DNA of 64,000 bases from Zhengella mangrovi (GCF_002727065.1 NZ_PDVP01000002.1:248001-312000); one strand, 5' to 3'; positions 25,647 through 34,632 are shown, counted from the stretch's first letter. Notes: a model not told the origin generated them from the sequence alone. Numbers and translations: made by a program.

Positions 25647-27161
25647 ATGCCGAACCTGCTCTATGACCGCCTCTTCGCGCCTCACGAAACCAGCGCCAAG
25701 CCCTTCCTGATCCTGCCGGACGGCCGCGAGATCGCCTATCGCGACTTCTTGGCGACAACCGCGCGCTTCGCCCATGCGCTCAGGGCCTGCGGTGTCGGCG
25801 TGGGCGACCGCGTGGCGGTGCAGGTGAAGAAGTCGCCCGAAGCGCTGGCGGTCTACGCGGCCTGCGTGATGGCGGGCGCCATCTTCCTGCCGCTCAACAC
25901 GGCCTACACGGCGAGCGAGGTGGCCTATTTCGTCGGCGACGCGCAGGCCCGTCTCCTCGTCTGCGACCCCGCGTCGTCCGACAGCCTCGACCCGGTCGCG
26001 CGGGACGCTGGCGCCCGGTTGATGACGCTCGACGCCGCCGGCACGGGCAGTTTCGCGGACCTGGCGGCAGACCAGGCAGACCGTTTCGAGCCTGCGGATC
26101 GCAGCGCCGGCGACCTGGCCGCCTTCCTCTACACATCGGGGACGACGGGCCGGTCCAAGGGCGCGATGCTGACGCAGGACAACCTGCTGTCCAACGCGGA
26201 ATCGCTCGTCGACTACTGGCGCTTCACGGAAAGCGACGTGCTGCTGCACGCGTTGCCGATCTTCCACACGCACGGCCTGTTCGTGGCGACGAACGTGATC
26301 CTGCTGGCCGGCGGCTCGATGATCTTCCTGCCAGGCCCGGATCTCGACCTGATGTTCGCCGCCATGCCACGGGCCACAAGCATGATGGGCGTACCGACCT
26401 TCTACACGCGCCTCCTCGGCGACGCCCGGCTGACGCGCGAGGCGGTGGCGCACATGCGCCTGTTCATCTCCGGGTCCGCCCCGCTCCTGGCCGAGACGCA
26501 CGCGGATTTCGAATCCCGCACCGGTCATCGCATCCTGGAACGCTACGGGATGACGGAAACCAACATGAACACGTCCAATCCCTACGACGGGGAGCGGCGC
26601 GCCGGCACGGTCGGCTTTCCGCTTCCCGGCGTGGACCTGCGCGTCGCGGATGCGGAGACGGGCAAGGTGCTGGAGACGGGCGAGATCGGCGTGCTGGAGG
26701 TCAAGGGCCGCAACGTCTTCAAGGGCTACTGGAACATGCCGGAAAAGACGGCGGAAGAGTTCCGCGCCGACGGGTACTTCATCACCGGCGACCTCGGCGT
26801 AATCGACGCGGACGGCTATGTCTCGATCGTCGGGCGGGCCAAGGACCTGATCATCTCCGGCGGCTACAACATCTACCCCAAGGAAATCGAGCTGGCGCTG
26901 GACGAGGCACCCGGCGTCAACGAAAGCGCGGTCATCGGCGTGCCGCACCCCGATTTCGGCGAAGGGGTGATCGCGGTGGTCGTGCCAAAGGCGGGCGCGG
27001 CACCGGACGAGGCCGCACTGATGGAAGCGATTGCGCCCGGGCTTGCCCGTTTCAAGCAGCCCAAGCGCATCTTCCTGGCCGATGAACTGCCGCGCAACAC
27101 GATGGGCAAGGTGCAGAAGAACCTGTTGCGCGACCAGTACAAGGCGGTGTTCACCGGCTGA
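25647..27161 (+). CDS. matB: Malonyl-CoA synthetase (MatB)
   Basis: Adenylate-forming enzyme (504 aa) that activates malonate, ATP and CoA to malonyl-CoA. Motifs: the P-loop YTSGTTGRSKGAM near residue 163, the A5 region RYGMTETNMNTSNPY, which is characteristic of MatB rather than of other acyl-CoA synthetases, GYFITGDLGVID, and the C-terminal catalytic lysine in NTMGKVQKNLL. In rhizobia MatB works with malonyl-CoA decarboxylase MatA and transporter MatC; neither is present here. Instead an amidase gene ends 23 bp upstream. Assignment as MatB is good, but related dicarboxylate or methylmalonate activity cannot be excluded. Confidence 0.88.
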   Translation: MPNLLYDRLFAPHETSAKPFLILPDGREIAYRDFLATTARFAHALRACGVGVGDRVAVQVKKSPEALAVYAACVMAGAIFLPLNTAYTASEVAYFVGDAQARLLVCDPASSDSLDPVARDAGARLMTLDAAGTGSFADLAADQADRFEPADRSAGDLAAFLYTSGTTGRSKGAMLTQDNLLSNAESLVDYWRFTESDVLLHALPIFHTHGLFVATNVILLAGGSMIFLPGPDLDLMFAAMPRATSMMGVPTFYTRLLGDARLTREAVAHMRLFISGSAPLLAETHADFESRTGHRILERYGMTETNMNTSNPYDGERRAGTVGFPLPGVDLRVADAETGKVLETGEIGVLEVKGRNVFKGYWNMPEKTAEEFRADGYFITGDLGVIDADGYVSIVGRAKDLIISGGYNIYPKEIELALDEAPGVNESAVIGVPHPDFGEGVIAVVVPKAGAAPDEAALMEAIAPGLARFKQPKRIFLADELPRNTMGKVQKNLLRDQYKAVFTG

Positions 27162-27171
27162 GCCGGCCCGG

Positions 27172-27774
27172 TCAGGCCAGGGCGTGCCGCCCGGCCCGGC
27201 GGCGCATCCAGTACCAGACGCGATAGCCTTCCAGCGCGGCGAGCGGCGCGAAGTGAACGATGGCCGCGGCAGGGCTGCCCCAGTCGTGCAGGCTCGCCCA
27301 GTGGACGAGCGTGAGGATGGCGGCGGCATAGGTCCAGCGTTGCAGGGATTTCCAGCGCGTCCCCATCAGGCGGACGAAGTAGTCCGACGAGGTGACGGCC
27401 AGCGGAATGAAAATGGCGAAAGCGATCCAGCCGGTCCAGATGTAGAGGCGCGGCAGTTCGGCGATGACGGTATCCAGCGCGGCCTTGTCGGCAAGGTAGT
27501 AGACGGCATGGAGCGCGGCATAGCCGAAGGCGGCAACGCCGAAGTAGCGTCGGTTCTTTCGCAGCCAGCGGGCGAAACCGGTGCCCTTGAACAGCATGGT
27601 CAGCGGCGTGATCATCAGCGTGACGATCAGAAGACGCGCGGCAAACTCGCCGGTCGGGTGGACGAGGATGTGAAGGATTTTCGGATTGGTGGAGGTCATG
27701 GACTGCCAGATCCAAGAGGCCGGCAGAACGGACAGGACGGCCCAGAGCCAGTAGGGCGATAGACGGGATTGCAT
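27172..27774 (-). CDS. YedZ/MsrQ-like haem-binding membrane protein
   Basis: Integral membrane protein (200 aa, about six segments) of the ferric-reductase-like transmembrane family. Histidines suited to bind haem lie inside or at the ends of membrane helices (LHILVHPTGE, YAALHAVYYLAD, LTLVHWASLHDW). E. coli MsrQ of this fold feeds electrons to the periplasmic sulfoxide reductase MsrP, but no msrP is next to it here. The neighbour is a periplasmic EF-hand gene 97 bp upstream on the same strand, with a strong stem-loop between. GGAG precedes the ATG at 27774. Its electron partner here is unknown. Confidence 0.82.
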   Translation of the reverse strand: MQSRLSPYWLWAVLSVLPASWIWQSMTSTNPKILHILVHPTGEFAARLLIVTLMITPLTMLFKGTGFARWLRKNRRYFGVAAFGYAALHAVYYLADKAALDTVIAELPRLYIWTGWIAFAIFIPLAVTSSDYFVRLMGTRWKSLQRWTYAAAILTLVHWASLHDWGSPAAAIVHFAPLAALEGYRVWYWMRRRAGRHALA

Positions 27775-27820
27775 GGGATGCTCCTGGGCCCGCGCGAGGC
27801 GGGTGCGTGTTTGGGAAAGT

Positions 27821-27862
27821 GGCCGGACGGACAGGCCCCGGCGCCTGCCCGTCCGACCGGCC
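27821..27862 (-). promoter_or_regulatory. Intercistronic stem-loop between EF-hand and YedZ-like genes
   Basis: GGCCGG plus CGGAC plus AGGC on one side pair with GCCTG, GTCCG and CCGGCC on the other, giving a long GC hairpin with small bulges. No U-tract follows on the transcribed strand. It probably stabilises the EF-hand message or lowers read-through into the membrane protein gene. Confidence 0.5.
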
Positions 27863-27870
27863 GTCAAGGA

Positions 27871-28464
27871 TCAGCGGCGACCGCCACGATCCTCCTTGCT
27901 CAGCTTGCCATCGTCGTTTCGGTCCATGAACTTGACGATGTTGCCGAAGCGGTTGTCCATTTCCGCCTTGGTGATCGTGCCGTCGCCGTCGGTGTCGAGG
28001 CGCTGGAAGGCACGGACCATGTTGGACCGGGTGAGCTCGCGATAGACCGTGTCGAACTCGTCGATGCTCAGGCCGCCGTCACTGTTGGCATCCGCGCCGG
28101 CCACCTTGGCCTGGCGGAAGGCATCGACCTCGGCCTGGGTGATCGCGCCGTCCTTGTCGGCGTCGACCTCGGTGAGGATCGTGCGGAACATTTCGCCGCG
28201 CGGTCCGCCCATCATGCCGTGACGGCCGCCATGGCGCTTGCCCCAGTGACGGCCTTCGCCGCCGTGGCGGCCCCAGCCACGTTCGCCGTCTTCGCCATCC
28301 CTGTCACGGCCGCCACCGAACCATCCGGTGCGCATCATGCCAGGCTTCTGCATTTCTTCCTGGCCCGCCTGCGGGGCGTTGCTCTGGGCATAGGTGGCGA
28401 TGGTGCCGACGCCGGTGATGGTGGCTGCGATCAGGGCGGCGGAGAGAAGAGTGGAACGGTTCAT
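27871..28464 (-). CDS. Periplasmic EF-hand calcium-binding protein
   Basis: Exported protein (197 aa). A Sec signal peptide (residues 1-26, ending TYAQ) is followed by a His/Gly/Arg-rich linker and four EF-hand loops: DADKDGAITQAE, DANSDGGLSIDE, DTDGDGTITKAE and DRNDDGKLSKED. All keep the acidic residues at loop positions 1, 3, 5 and 12, so calcium binding is likely. AAGGAAA lies before the ATG at 28464. It is divergent to an OmpR-type two-component system across a 255-bp gap with direct repeats, which suggests that the response regulator controls this gene. It might buffer or sense calcium for the haem membrane protein or the sensor kinase, but that is inference. Confidence 0.88.
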   Translation of the reverse strand: MNRSTLLSAALIAATITGVGTIATYAQSNAPQAGQEEMQKPGMMRTGWFGGGRDRDGEDGERGWGRHGGEGRHWGKRHGGRHGMMGGPRGEMFRTILTEVDADKDGAITQAEVDAFRQAKVAGADANSDGGLSIDEFDTVYRELTRSNMVRAFQRLDTDGDGTITKAEMDNRFGNIVKFMDRNDDGKLSKEDRGGRR

Positions 28465-28554
28465 GGTATTTCCTTTCCTCGTGTCAGAAGGGTCTGGCCG
28501 AATGGCCGGTGCGTTGTCCCTTGAGACCAAGCTAGGGACTTGCCGGTGAAAAGG

Positions 28555-28590
28555 TTTGTCAGCGGAGGGGCGAGTTTGTCGCCGTCTGTC
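28555..28590. promoter_or_regulatory. Direct repeats, candidate OmpR-type response-regulator site
   Basis: TTTGTC occurs at 28555-28560 and 28575-28580, and TCTGTC at 28585-28590, all in the same orientation and spaced by 20 and 10 bases, i.e. whole helical turns. OmpR/PhoB-family regulators bind such in-phase direct repeats. The repeats lie in the gap between the EF-hand gene and the regulator gene, about 90-125 bp before the EF-hand ATG. Confidence 0.5.
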
Positions 28591-28719
28591 GCGGGAAAGA
28601 GGCCTGATACAAATTGCGACAATCTTTTCGTGCGACCGGTCCGCCGATAGGCTCTAAAAGCAGGACATCGCCCGTCCGGCCCACCACATGGCGGACAGGA
28701 CACCACCGGAGCCAGACCC

Positions 28720-29436
28720 GTGACGACCATTGCCGAGCCGCAGATCCTGATCGTTGACGATGCCCGCGACATCCGCGAGCCGCTGGGCCAGTACCTGCGC
28801 AAGCAGGGCCTGCGGACACGGCTGGCCGCGAACGCCGCCGAGGCACGCCAGGCGGTGGAGGAAGCAGCGATCAGCCTCGTCGTGCTCGACATCATGATGC
28901 CGGGCGAAGACGGGCTGAGCCTGTGCCGCTGGCTGTCGGGGCGCGGCGGACCGCCGGTCATCCTGCTGACCGCCATGGCCGACGAGGCGGACCGGATTGT
29001 CGGCCTGGAACTCGGCGCCGACGACTATATCGTCAAGCCGTTCAACCCGCGCGAACTGCTGGCGCGCATCCGCGCGGTACTGCGCCGCGTGCCGCCCCCG
29101 GAGCCCTCGGTGGCATCGGGCGAACGGCGTTTCGGACCGTGGGTGCATTATCCGGCCGGACACGGCCTGCGCCACGACGACGGCCGCGCGGTGGAGCTGA
29201 CATCGGGCGAAAGCCGGCTGCTCGGCGTCTTTCTCGACCATCCCCGCACCGTGCTGAGCCGTGCCCGGCTGCTGGACCTGACGGCGGGACGGGGAGCGAA
29301 GGCCTACGACCGGGCCGTTGACAACACCATCAGCCGGCTGCGGCGCAAGCTCGAGGTGGATGCGAAGGCCCCTCGCCTGCTGGTGACGGAATGGGGCGGC
29401 GGCTACATGCTGGCCGCCGACGTCGAGGAGGTCTGA
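28720..29436 (+). CDS. OmpR-family response regulator
   Basis: DNA-binding response regulator (238 aa). The receiver domain (1-120) has the acidic pair D13-D14, phospho-acceptor D57 in VVLDIMMPG, and K106 in IVKPF. The winged-helix output domain follows (residues ~135-235: AVDNTISRLRRKLE and a GGGYML wing). GTG at 28720 is the start, nine bases after GGAG. The kinase gene begins 4 bp after its stop, so the two form one operon. It probably binds the in-phase repeats in front of it and controls the divergent EF-hand gene. Confidence 0.95.
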   Translation: MTTIAEPQILIVDDARDIREPLGQYLRKQGLRTRLAANAAEARQAVEEAAISLVVLDIMMPGEDGLSLCRWLSGRGGPPVILLTAMADEADRIVGLELGADDYIVKPFNPRELLARIRAVLRRVPPPEPSVASGERRFGPWVHYPAGHGLRHDDGRAVELTSGESRLLGVFLDHPRTVLSRARLLDLTAGRGAKAYDRAVDNTISRLRRKLEVDAKAPRLLVTEWGGGYMLAADVEEV

Positions 29437-29440
29437 CACC

Positions 29441-30808
29441 ATGGCCCGCCTGCTGCCCGACAGCCTGACCTGGCGGTTCGCCATCCTGCTGGCCGCCGCG
29501 CTCATCGCGGCCAACATGGTGGCGGGGTTCCTGTTGTCGTCGCAACGCCAGCGGCTCGACGAGCAGGCGCGCGAGGCCCGCGAGATCGAACGCATCACCT
29601 CGCTCATTCCGGCGCTGGAGGCCGTCAATCCCTCCGCCTGGCACGCCATCGAGCGCGATGCCTCGAACCGGTTCTCGCGCATTCGCATCACCGAGCGGCC
29701 CATGGTCGAGACGACGGCCTCCAACAGCCGCTCGCGCGACCTGGCGCAGCGCATTTCCGAGGCCCTGCCCGGGCGGACCGTCGCGGTGGCCGTCGTCGAC
29801 CGGTCTTCCTGGTTCCGGTTCCGCGAGCAGGAGCGGCACGGACCGCGCGCCGACAACGCCGACACGATCGCCGTGTCGGTGGCGCTCAAGACAGCTTCGG
29901 AAAGACAGGGGGCGCAAGCCTGGCTGAACCTGATGTCGTTCGCACCCCGGCACCTGCGCGACGAGGCGCGGCCTGGCGCCCTGCTGCTCATCCTGCTCGT
30001 GTCGCTGGTGTCGGTGCTGGGGGTGGGCCTGCTTTTCGTGCGCCACCTCACGCGGCCGCTGGGCGCCCTGGCCGATGCCGCCCGGGCCGCCGGGCGCGGC
30101 GACCGCTCCGTGCGGGTGCCGGAAACGGGCGTGCGCGAAATGCGCGCCGCGGCGTCCGCCTTCAACGACATGCAGGCGCGCATCGCCGGCTTCGACGCCG
30201 AACGGATGCGCATGCTGGCTGCCGTCGGCCACGACCTGCGCACGCCGATCACCAGCCTGCGGATCCGCGCCGAAATGCTCGACGAGGACGAGGCGACGCC
30301 GATCATCCGGACGCTGGACGAGATGACGGTGATGGCCGAGGGACTGATCGCCTACGCCAAGGGCACGCAGGACGTGGAAAGCATGCAGCCGCTGGACCTG
30401 GCCGCCCTGCTGCGCCGGTTGTCAGAAGACCGCGGCGCATCCTTCAACGGCGAAGATGGCGCTGTCGTCAACGGCAAGCCCGTGGCACTGGGTCGCGCCT
30501 TTTCGAACCTGATCGACAATGCCATCCGGTACGGCAAGAGCGCCGCCATAACGGTACGACGCGACGGTGGACAGGCCATCATCGCCATCGCCGACGACGG
30601 ACCGGGGATTCCGCCCGAGCGGCTCGAAAGCATGTTCGAACCCTTCGTACGCGGCGAAGACAGCCGCAGCAGCGAAACCGGCGGCGCCGGGCTCGGCCTC
30701 TCCATCGCGCGGTCGATCGTGCTGGCCCACGGCGGCACGCTGAAGCTCGAGAACCGCGAGCCAAAGGGGCTGCGGGCCGTGGTCTCCCTGCCGCTCAGCA
30801 GAACCTGA
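29441..30808 (+). CDS. Sensor histidine kinase
   Basis: Inner-membrane two-component sensor kinase (455 aa). Two membrane segments (about residues 11-30 and 182-203) enclose a periplasmic sensor region of about 150 residues with no domain I recognise. Then come HAMP (HLTRPLGALADAARAAGRGD), the dimerisation box with phospho-acceptor H264 (AVGHDLRTPITSLR), and a GHKL ATPase domain with N (NLIDNAIRYGK), G1 (IADDGPGIPP) and G2 (GGAGLGLSIARSIV) boxes. It partners the response regulator directly upstream. The periplasmic loop is the part that would read the signal, possibly linked to the exported EF-hand protein. Confidence 0.95.
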   Translation: MARLLPDSLTWRFAILLAAALIAANMVAGFLLSSQRQRLDEQAREAREIERITSLIPALEAVNPSAWHAIERDASNRFSRIRITERPMVETTASNSRSRDLAQRISEALPGRTVAVAVVDRSSWFRFREQERHGPRADNADTIAVSVALKTASERQGAQAWLNLMSFAPRHLRDEARPGALLLILLVSLVSVLGVGLLFVRHLTRPLGALADAARAAGRGDRSVRVPETGVREMRAAASAFNDMQARIAGFDAERMRMLAAVGHDLRTPITSLRIRAEMLDEDEATPIIRTLDEMTVMAEGLIAYAKGTQDVESMQPLDLAALLRRLSEDRGASFNGEDGAVVNGKPVALGRAFSNLIDNAIRYGKSAAITVRRDGGQAIIAIADDGPGIPPERLESMFEPFVRGEDSRSSETGGAGLGLSIARSIVLAHGGTLKLENREPKGLRAVVSLPLSRT

Positions 30809-30830
30809 CGCGCTGACGCGCGGGCCGGGT

Positions 30831-31307
30831 CTACCAGTAGTTCCGCATGATCTCGCGGGCCCAGTCCGGCTCGCGGACCTCGCCCCGCGGCGCGTAGCCC
30901 GTCCACCAGGGCTTGATGTCGAGCACCGGGGTGCCATCGACGGCATCGAGGCCGCGCACGCGCAGCGCCATGCCATCCACGCCGATCAGTTCGCAGATGC
31001 TGACGCCGATCCGGTTGACCCGCATGCGGCCACGTTGGGCGAAGATGCCGACCTCGGGCCAGTCGGCGCGATTGCGCGGATGGCGGGCGCCACGCTCGAC
31101 CGGTTCATCGGCGTGGCGATGGAAGTGGAAGACGATTTCGACATGCGAAAGCTGATCCAGTCCGGCCAGCGCGTCCGGTCCGAACAGGTCGTCGCGCACC
31201 ACGATCCGGGCCTCGACGTCACCCCAGTGATCCTTCTCCGGCTCCAGGCGGCCGCCGACGACATGGCCGATGGGGATCATTTCCAGCACGTGATCGCGAG
31301 ACGTCAT
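30831..31307 (-). CDS. TrmO/TsaA-like tRNA methyltransferase domain protein
   Basis: Protein of 158 aa of the UPF0066/TsaA family, whose E. coli member TrmO uses S-adenosylmethionine to methylate t6A37 of threonine tRNAs. Visible are the family core VNRIGVSICELIGVDGMAL and the closing GTPVLDIKPW. E. coli TrmO (235 aa) has an additional C-terminal domain that is absent here; short forms are common. GGAGAGG precedes the start at 31307. It is convergent to the sensor kinase gene with no obvious terminator between. Because of the missing domain the substrate could differ. Confidence 0.8.
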   Translation of the reverse strand: MTSRDHVLEMIPIGHVVGGRLEPEKDHWGDVEARIVVRDDLFGPDALAGLDQLSHVEIVFHFHRHADEPVERGARHPRNRADWPEVGIFAQRGRMRVNRIGVSICELIGVDGMALRVRGLDAVDGTPVLDIKPWWTGYAPRGEVREPDWAREIMRNYW

Positions 31308-31435
31308 GGTGCCGCCCTCTCCTTCCGGCAGGTTCAATTCCGCCCCTCACCTTGCCATTGCGTGCCGGCGCCGCCAAGATCGACGACCCGTGCCGGGCTT
31401 CCGGCCTTCCTTTCCGGTGCCCGGAGGCGCAGACA

Positions 31436-32140
31436 ATGACGGACGTCCCATCCGCCCTTTCCCGGTCCGTGCTCGCGCGCCCGGCCGGCCTTTTCTACCT
31501 GGCGATCATCCTTGCCGGTGTCAGCGCGGAGGCGGTGTTCCGCGGACCGCTGATCGATTTCGACGATCCGTCCGGGACCGTGGCGGCGATCCGCGGCGCC
31601 GGGCCATCGTTTCGCCTGTCCATCGCGGCGGACCTGCTGATGGCGGTCTCGGACGCGGCGCTGGCGATCCTGCTCTTCCTCCTCTTCCGCCCCGTTTCCG
31701 CGGGCCTGGCGCTGGCGGCGCTGGTGTTCCGGCTGATCCAGACGGCAATCATTGCCGCGGGCCTTCTGTTCCTGCAGGGCGCCTGGCTGCTGGCGAGCGG
31801 CACCGGCGCGGACGAGGCTGCGGCACCCCGGGCGTTGCTGCTTCTCGACCTGCACCGGCATGGCTATGACCTTGGCCTGGTGTTCTTCGCGATCAACTGT
31901 TTCCTGACCGGCGCGCTCATCGTCCGTTGCGGCTTTCTCCCGCGCTGGCTGGGTCTCGGCATCGCCGCCGCCGGCGCCGTCTACCTGGCGGGAAGCCTGC
32001 TGCGCTTCTTCGCACCGGCTGCCCTTCCAGCCTTCGAGGCGGCCTATGTGGTTCCCCTTGTCATGGAGAGCGCCTTCTGCCTCTGGCTCCTGTTCGGGCG
32101 CCTGGGCACGCGCACTGCGCCGGCGGCCCGACCACGATGA
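31436..32140 (+). CDS. DUF4386 family membrane protein
   Basis: Integral membrane protein (234 aa) with about six hydrophobic segments. The start PAGLFYLAIILAGVSAEAVF, the RLIQTAIIAAGLLFLQGA helix and the LGLVFFAINCFLTGALI stretch resemble DUF4386, a bacterial family without known function. GGAGG lies eight bases before the ATG at 31436. It is divergent from the TrmO-like gene and lies 76 bp upstream of nadK on the same strand, so cotranscription with nadK is possible. Confidence 0.75.
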   Translation: MTDVPSALSRSVLARPAGLFYLAIILAGVSAEAVFRGPLIDFDDPSGTVAAIRGAGPSFRLSIAADLLMAVSDAALAILLFLLFRPVSAGLALAALVFRLIQTAIIAAGLLFLQGAWLLASGTGADEAAAPRALLLLDLHRHGYDLGLVFFAINCFLTGALIVRCGFLPRWLGLGIAAAGAVYLAGSLLRFFAPAALPAFEAAYVVPLVMESAFCLWLLFGRLGTRTAPAARPR

Positions 32141-32216
32141 CCTGCAGGAGCGCCTTGGCCTTGCCGTTCGACCGTGATAGGCCACTTCTCCCGAATGATC
32201 CTTGAGGAATGCCGCC

Positions 32217-32999
32217 TTGCTCGACACGCCGGCCGACCAGCTCTCCCTTGCCTTCGTCGCGGCGGATACGCCCGAGGCACAGGAAGCCGCGCAGCGGCTT
32301 GCCGCCCTGTACGGGCAGGAAGACCCGGAACGGGCCGACGTGATCGTGGCGCTCGGGGGCGACGGCTTCATGCTGCAGACCCTGCATGCGACCATGGACA
32401 GCGGCCGGCGCATCTACGGCATGAACCGGGGTACGATCGGCTTCCTGATGAACGACTACCGGGAGACCGGACTGCGCGAACGCATCGCGGCGGCCATCGG
32501 CGAGACCATCCGGCCGCTTCGCATGGTGGCCGAGGACAGCGACGGCGAAGTCCACAATGCCAATGCGCTCAACGAGGTCTCGCTGCTGCGCCAGTCCTAC
32601 CAGGCCGCGAAGATCCGCATCACGGTAGACGACAAGGTGCGGCTGGAGGAACTGATCTGCGACGGCGTGATGGTGGCGACGCCCGCCGGTTCGACTGCCT
32701 ACAACCTCTCGGCCCACGGCCCGATCATTCCGCTGGACGCGCCGCTGCTGGCCCTGACGCCGGTCAGCCCGTTCCGTCCGCGGCGTTGGCGCGGCGCGCT
32801 GCTGCCCAACCACGTCACCGTCGTCTTCGACATCCTGGAACCGAAGAAACGGCCGGTCAACGCGGTGGCGGACCACTCGGAAGTCAAGTCGGTGGTCAAG
32901 GTGACGATCCGGGAGTCACGCTCGGTCAGCGCCACGCTGCTGTTCGACCCGGAGCACGGGTGGGACGAGCGCATCCTCGCCGAACAGTTCCGATATTGA
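32217..32999 (+). CDS. nadK: NAD kinase
   Basis: Cytoplasmic enzyme (260 aa) that makes NADP from NAD and ATP. It shows the GGDG motif ([14 protein letters not shown]), the NE/D motif ([10 protein letters not shown]) and the conserved [15 protein letters not shown]. The start is not ATG: I choose TTG at 32217, seven bases after GAGGA; an alternative TTG at 32202 overlaps that site. The protein is short at the N-terminus, as alphaproteobacterial NAD kinases usually are. It may share a transcript with the DUF4386 gene. Confidence 0.9.
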   Translation: MLDTPADQLSLAFVAADTPEAQEAAQRLAALYGQEDPERADVIVALGGDGFMLQTLHATMDSGRRIYGMNRGTIGFLMNDYRETGLRERIAAAIGETIRPLRMVAEDSDGEVHNANALNEVSLLRQSYQAAKIRITVDDKVRLEELICDGVMVATPAGSTAYNLSAHGPIIPLDAPLLALTPVSPFRPRRWRGALLPNHVTVVFDILEPKKRPVNAVADHSEVKSVVKVTIRESRSVSATLLFDPEHGWDERILAEQFRY

Positions 33000-33061
33000 C
33001 CATATTGCCGCATAGAGCGGCCGAAATGGCGGGAAAAGGTTGACTTTCGCGTGCATGGCCC

Positions 33062-33124
33062 GTAGGGCGAAGCGGAGTCGACGGATAAGACATCCGCGAA
33101 CCTTGGCGCACGGTCGCGCCCTAC
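33062..33124 (+). other. Structured leader element before the DEAD-box gene
   Basis: GTAGGGCG (33062-33069) pairs perfectly with CGCCCTAC (33117-33124), enclosing 47 bases that contain a second stem, GCGGA (33072-33076) with TCCGC (33093-33097). It ends 23 bp before the GTG start of the helicase. It could be a folded 5' leader acting on the helicase message or a copy of a dispersed REP-like element. It lacks tRNA features. Confidence 0.45.
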
Positions 33125-33147
33125 TCTGAAGCAGAGATCCAAACCAC

Positions 33148-34632
33148 GTGTCATCTGACGAAAACAACCAAGCCCCTGACGTGACATTTGCCGACCTCGG
33201 CCTGTCGCCGAAGGTCCTTTCCGCTGTCACCGATGCCGGCTACACGGTGCCGACACCGATCCAGGCCGGCGCCATCCCCCACGCGCTGGCCGGCAAGGAC
33301 GTTCTCGGCATCGCCCAGACAGGCACCGGCAAGACCGCCTCCTTCGTGCTGCCGATGCTGACGCGGCTGGAAAAGGGACGCGCCCGGGCCCGCATGCCGC
33401 GGACGCTGATCCTGGAGCCGACCCGCGAACTGGCCGCGCAGGTGGAAGAGAATTTCGTCAAGTACGGCAAGAACCACCGCCTGAACGTCGCGCTGCTGAT
33501 CGGCGGCGTGTCCTTCGACGAGCAGGACCGCAAGCTGGAACGCGGCGCCGACGTGCTGATCGCCACGCCCGGACGCATGCTCGACCATTTCGAGCGCGGC
33601 AAGCTGCTGCTCAACGGCGTCGAGATTCTCGTCATCGACGAGGCGGACCGCATGCTCGACATGGGCTTCATTCCCGACATCGAGCGCATCTGCAAGCTGA
33701 TCCCGTTCACGCGGCAGACGCTGTTCTTCTCGGCGACCATGCCGCCGGAGATCACGCGCCTGACCGAGCAGTTCCTGCACACGCCGGTTCGCGTCGAGGT
33801 GGCCAAGGCCTCGTCGACGGCCGAGACGGTCACGCAGCGGCTGGTCAAGTGCGGTTCGAAGGACTGGGATCGCCGGGCACGCCTGCGCGAGATCATCCTG
33901 GCCGAGGAAGCGACCGGCGAACTGAAGAACGCCATCATCTTCTGCAACCGCAAGCGCGACGTATCTGAACTGTTCCGCTCGCTGGTCAAGCACGACTTCG
34001 ATGCCGGCGCCCTGCACGGCGACATGGACCAGCGCGCCCGCATGGCCATGCTGCAGGGCTTCCGCGACGGCAAGCTGAAGCTTCTGGTGGCCTCCGACGT
34101 GGCGGCCCGCGGCCTCGATATCCCCGATGTCAGCCATGTCTTCAACTTCAACCTGCCGATCCACTCGGAAGACTACGTCCACCGCATCGGCCGGACGGGT
34201 CGCGCCGGGCGGTCCGGCAAGGCGTTCTCGCTCGTCGCGAAGCCGGACCGGAAATATCTCGATGCGATCGAGAAGATGATCGGCCGCGAACTGGAATGGC
34301 TGGACGGCGATCTCTCGACGCTGACCGAGGACGACAGCGCGCCGGACACGTCACGTGGACGCGGCCGCAGCGGCCGCCGCCCGGACAAGGGCGGCGAGAA
34401 ACGCGAACGCGGCGAGCGGCGCCCGCGGTCTGCCGAGAGCACGGCGGCCGAGGAAGCCGAGGCACAGCCGGCACCCGCGGCGCCTGAAAAACGCGAGACC
34501 CGCAAGCCGGCCGCCGAGAAGCGGGGCGAAGACCGGTCGCGCCGGCGCCGCAACAACGACCAGGACAACGAGCCGACGCCGGTCGGCTTCGGCGACGACA
34601 TGCCGGCCTTCATGAAGATCGCGGTGCGCTGA
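33148..34632 (+). CDS. DEAD-box RNA helicase (RhlE-like)
   Basis: ATP-dependent RNA helicase (494 aa) for ribosome assembly or mRNA decay. Motifs in order: Q motif (TPIQAGAIPHAL), motif I AQTGTGKT, Ia EPTRELAAQ, DEAD in VIDEADRMLD, SAT in FFSATMP, and the C-terminal ASDVAARGLDIP and HRIGRTGRAGR. The last ~110 residues are a low-complexity Arg/Glu-rich tail typical of RhlE proteins. GTG at 33148 starts the protein. A structured leader precedes and a strong terminator follows. It may cooperate with RNase E, also encoded here, but that is inferred from other bacteria. Confidence 0.93.
   Translation: MSSDENNQAPDVTFADLGLSPKVLSAVTDAGYTVPTPIQAGAIPHALAGKDVLGIAQTGTGKTASFVLPMLTRLEKGRARARMPRTLILEPTRELAAQVEENFVKYGKNHRLNVALLIGGVSFDEQDRKLERGADVLIATPGRMLDHFERGKLLLNGVEILVIDEADRMLDMGFIPDIERICKLIPFTRQTLFFSATMPPEITRLTEQFLHTPVRVEVAKASSTAETVTQRLVKCGSKDWDRRARLREIILAEEATGELKNAIIFCNRKRDVSELFRSLVKHDFDAGALHGDMDQRARMAMLQGFRDGKLKLLVASDVAARGLDIPDVSHVFNFNLPIHSEDYVHRIGRTGRAGRSGKAFSLVAKPDRKYLDAIEKMIGRELEWLDGDLSTLTEDDSAPDTSRGRGRSGRRPDKGGEKRERGERRPRSAESTAAEEAEAQPAPAAPEKRETRKPAAEKRGEDRSRRRRNNDQDNEPTPVGFGDDMPAFMKIAVR

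Noticed and set aside
33062-33124. tRNA gene suggested by the closing 8-bp stem
   Set aside because: Only 63 bases, no T-loop (GTTC-ANNC) and no anticodon arm of the right size.
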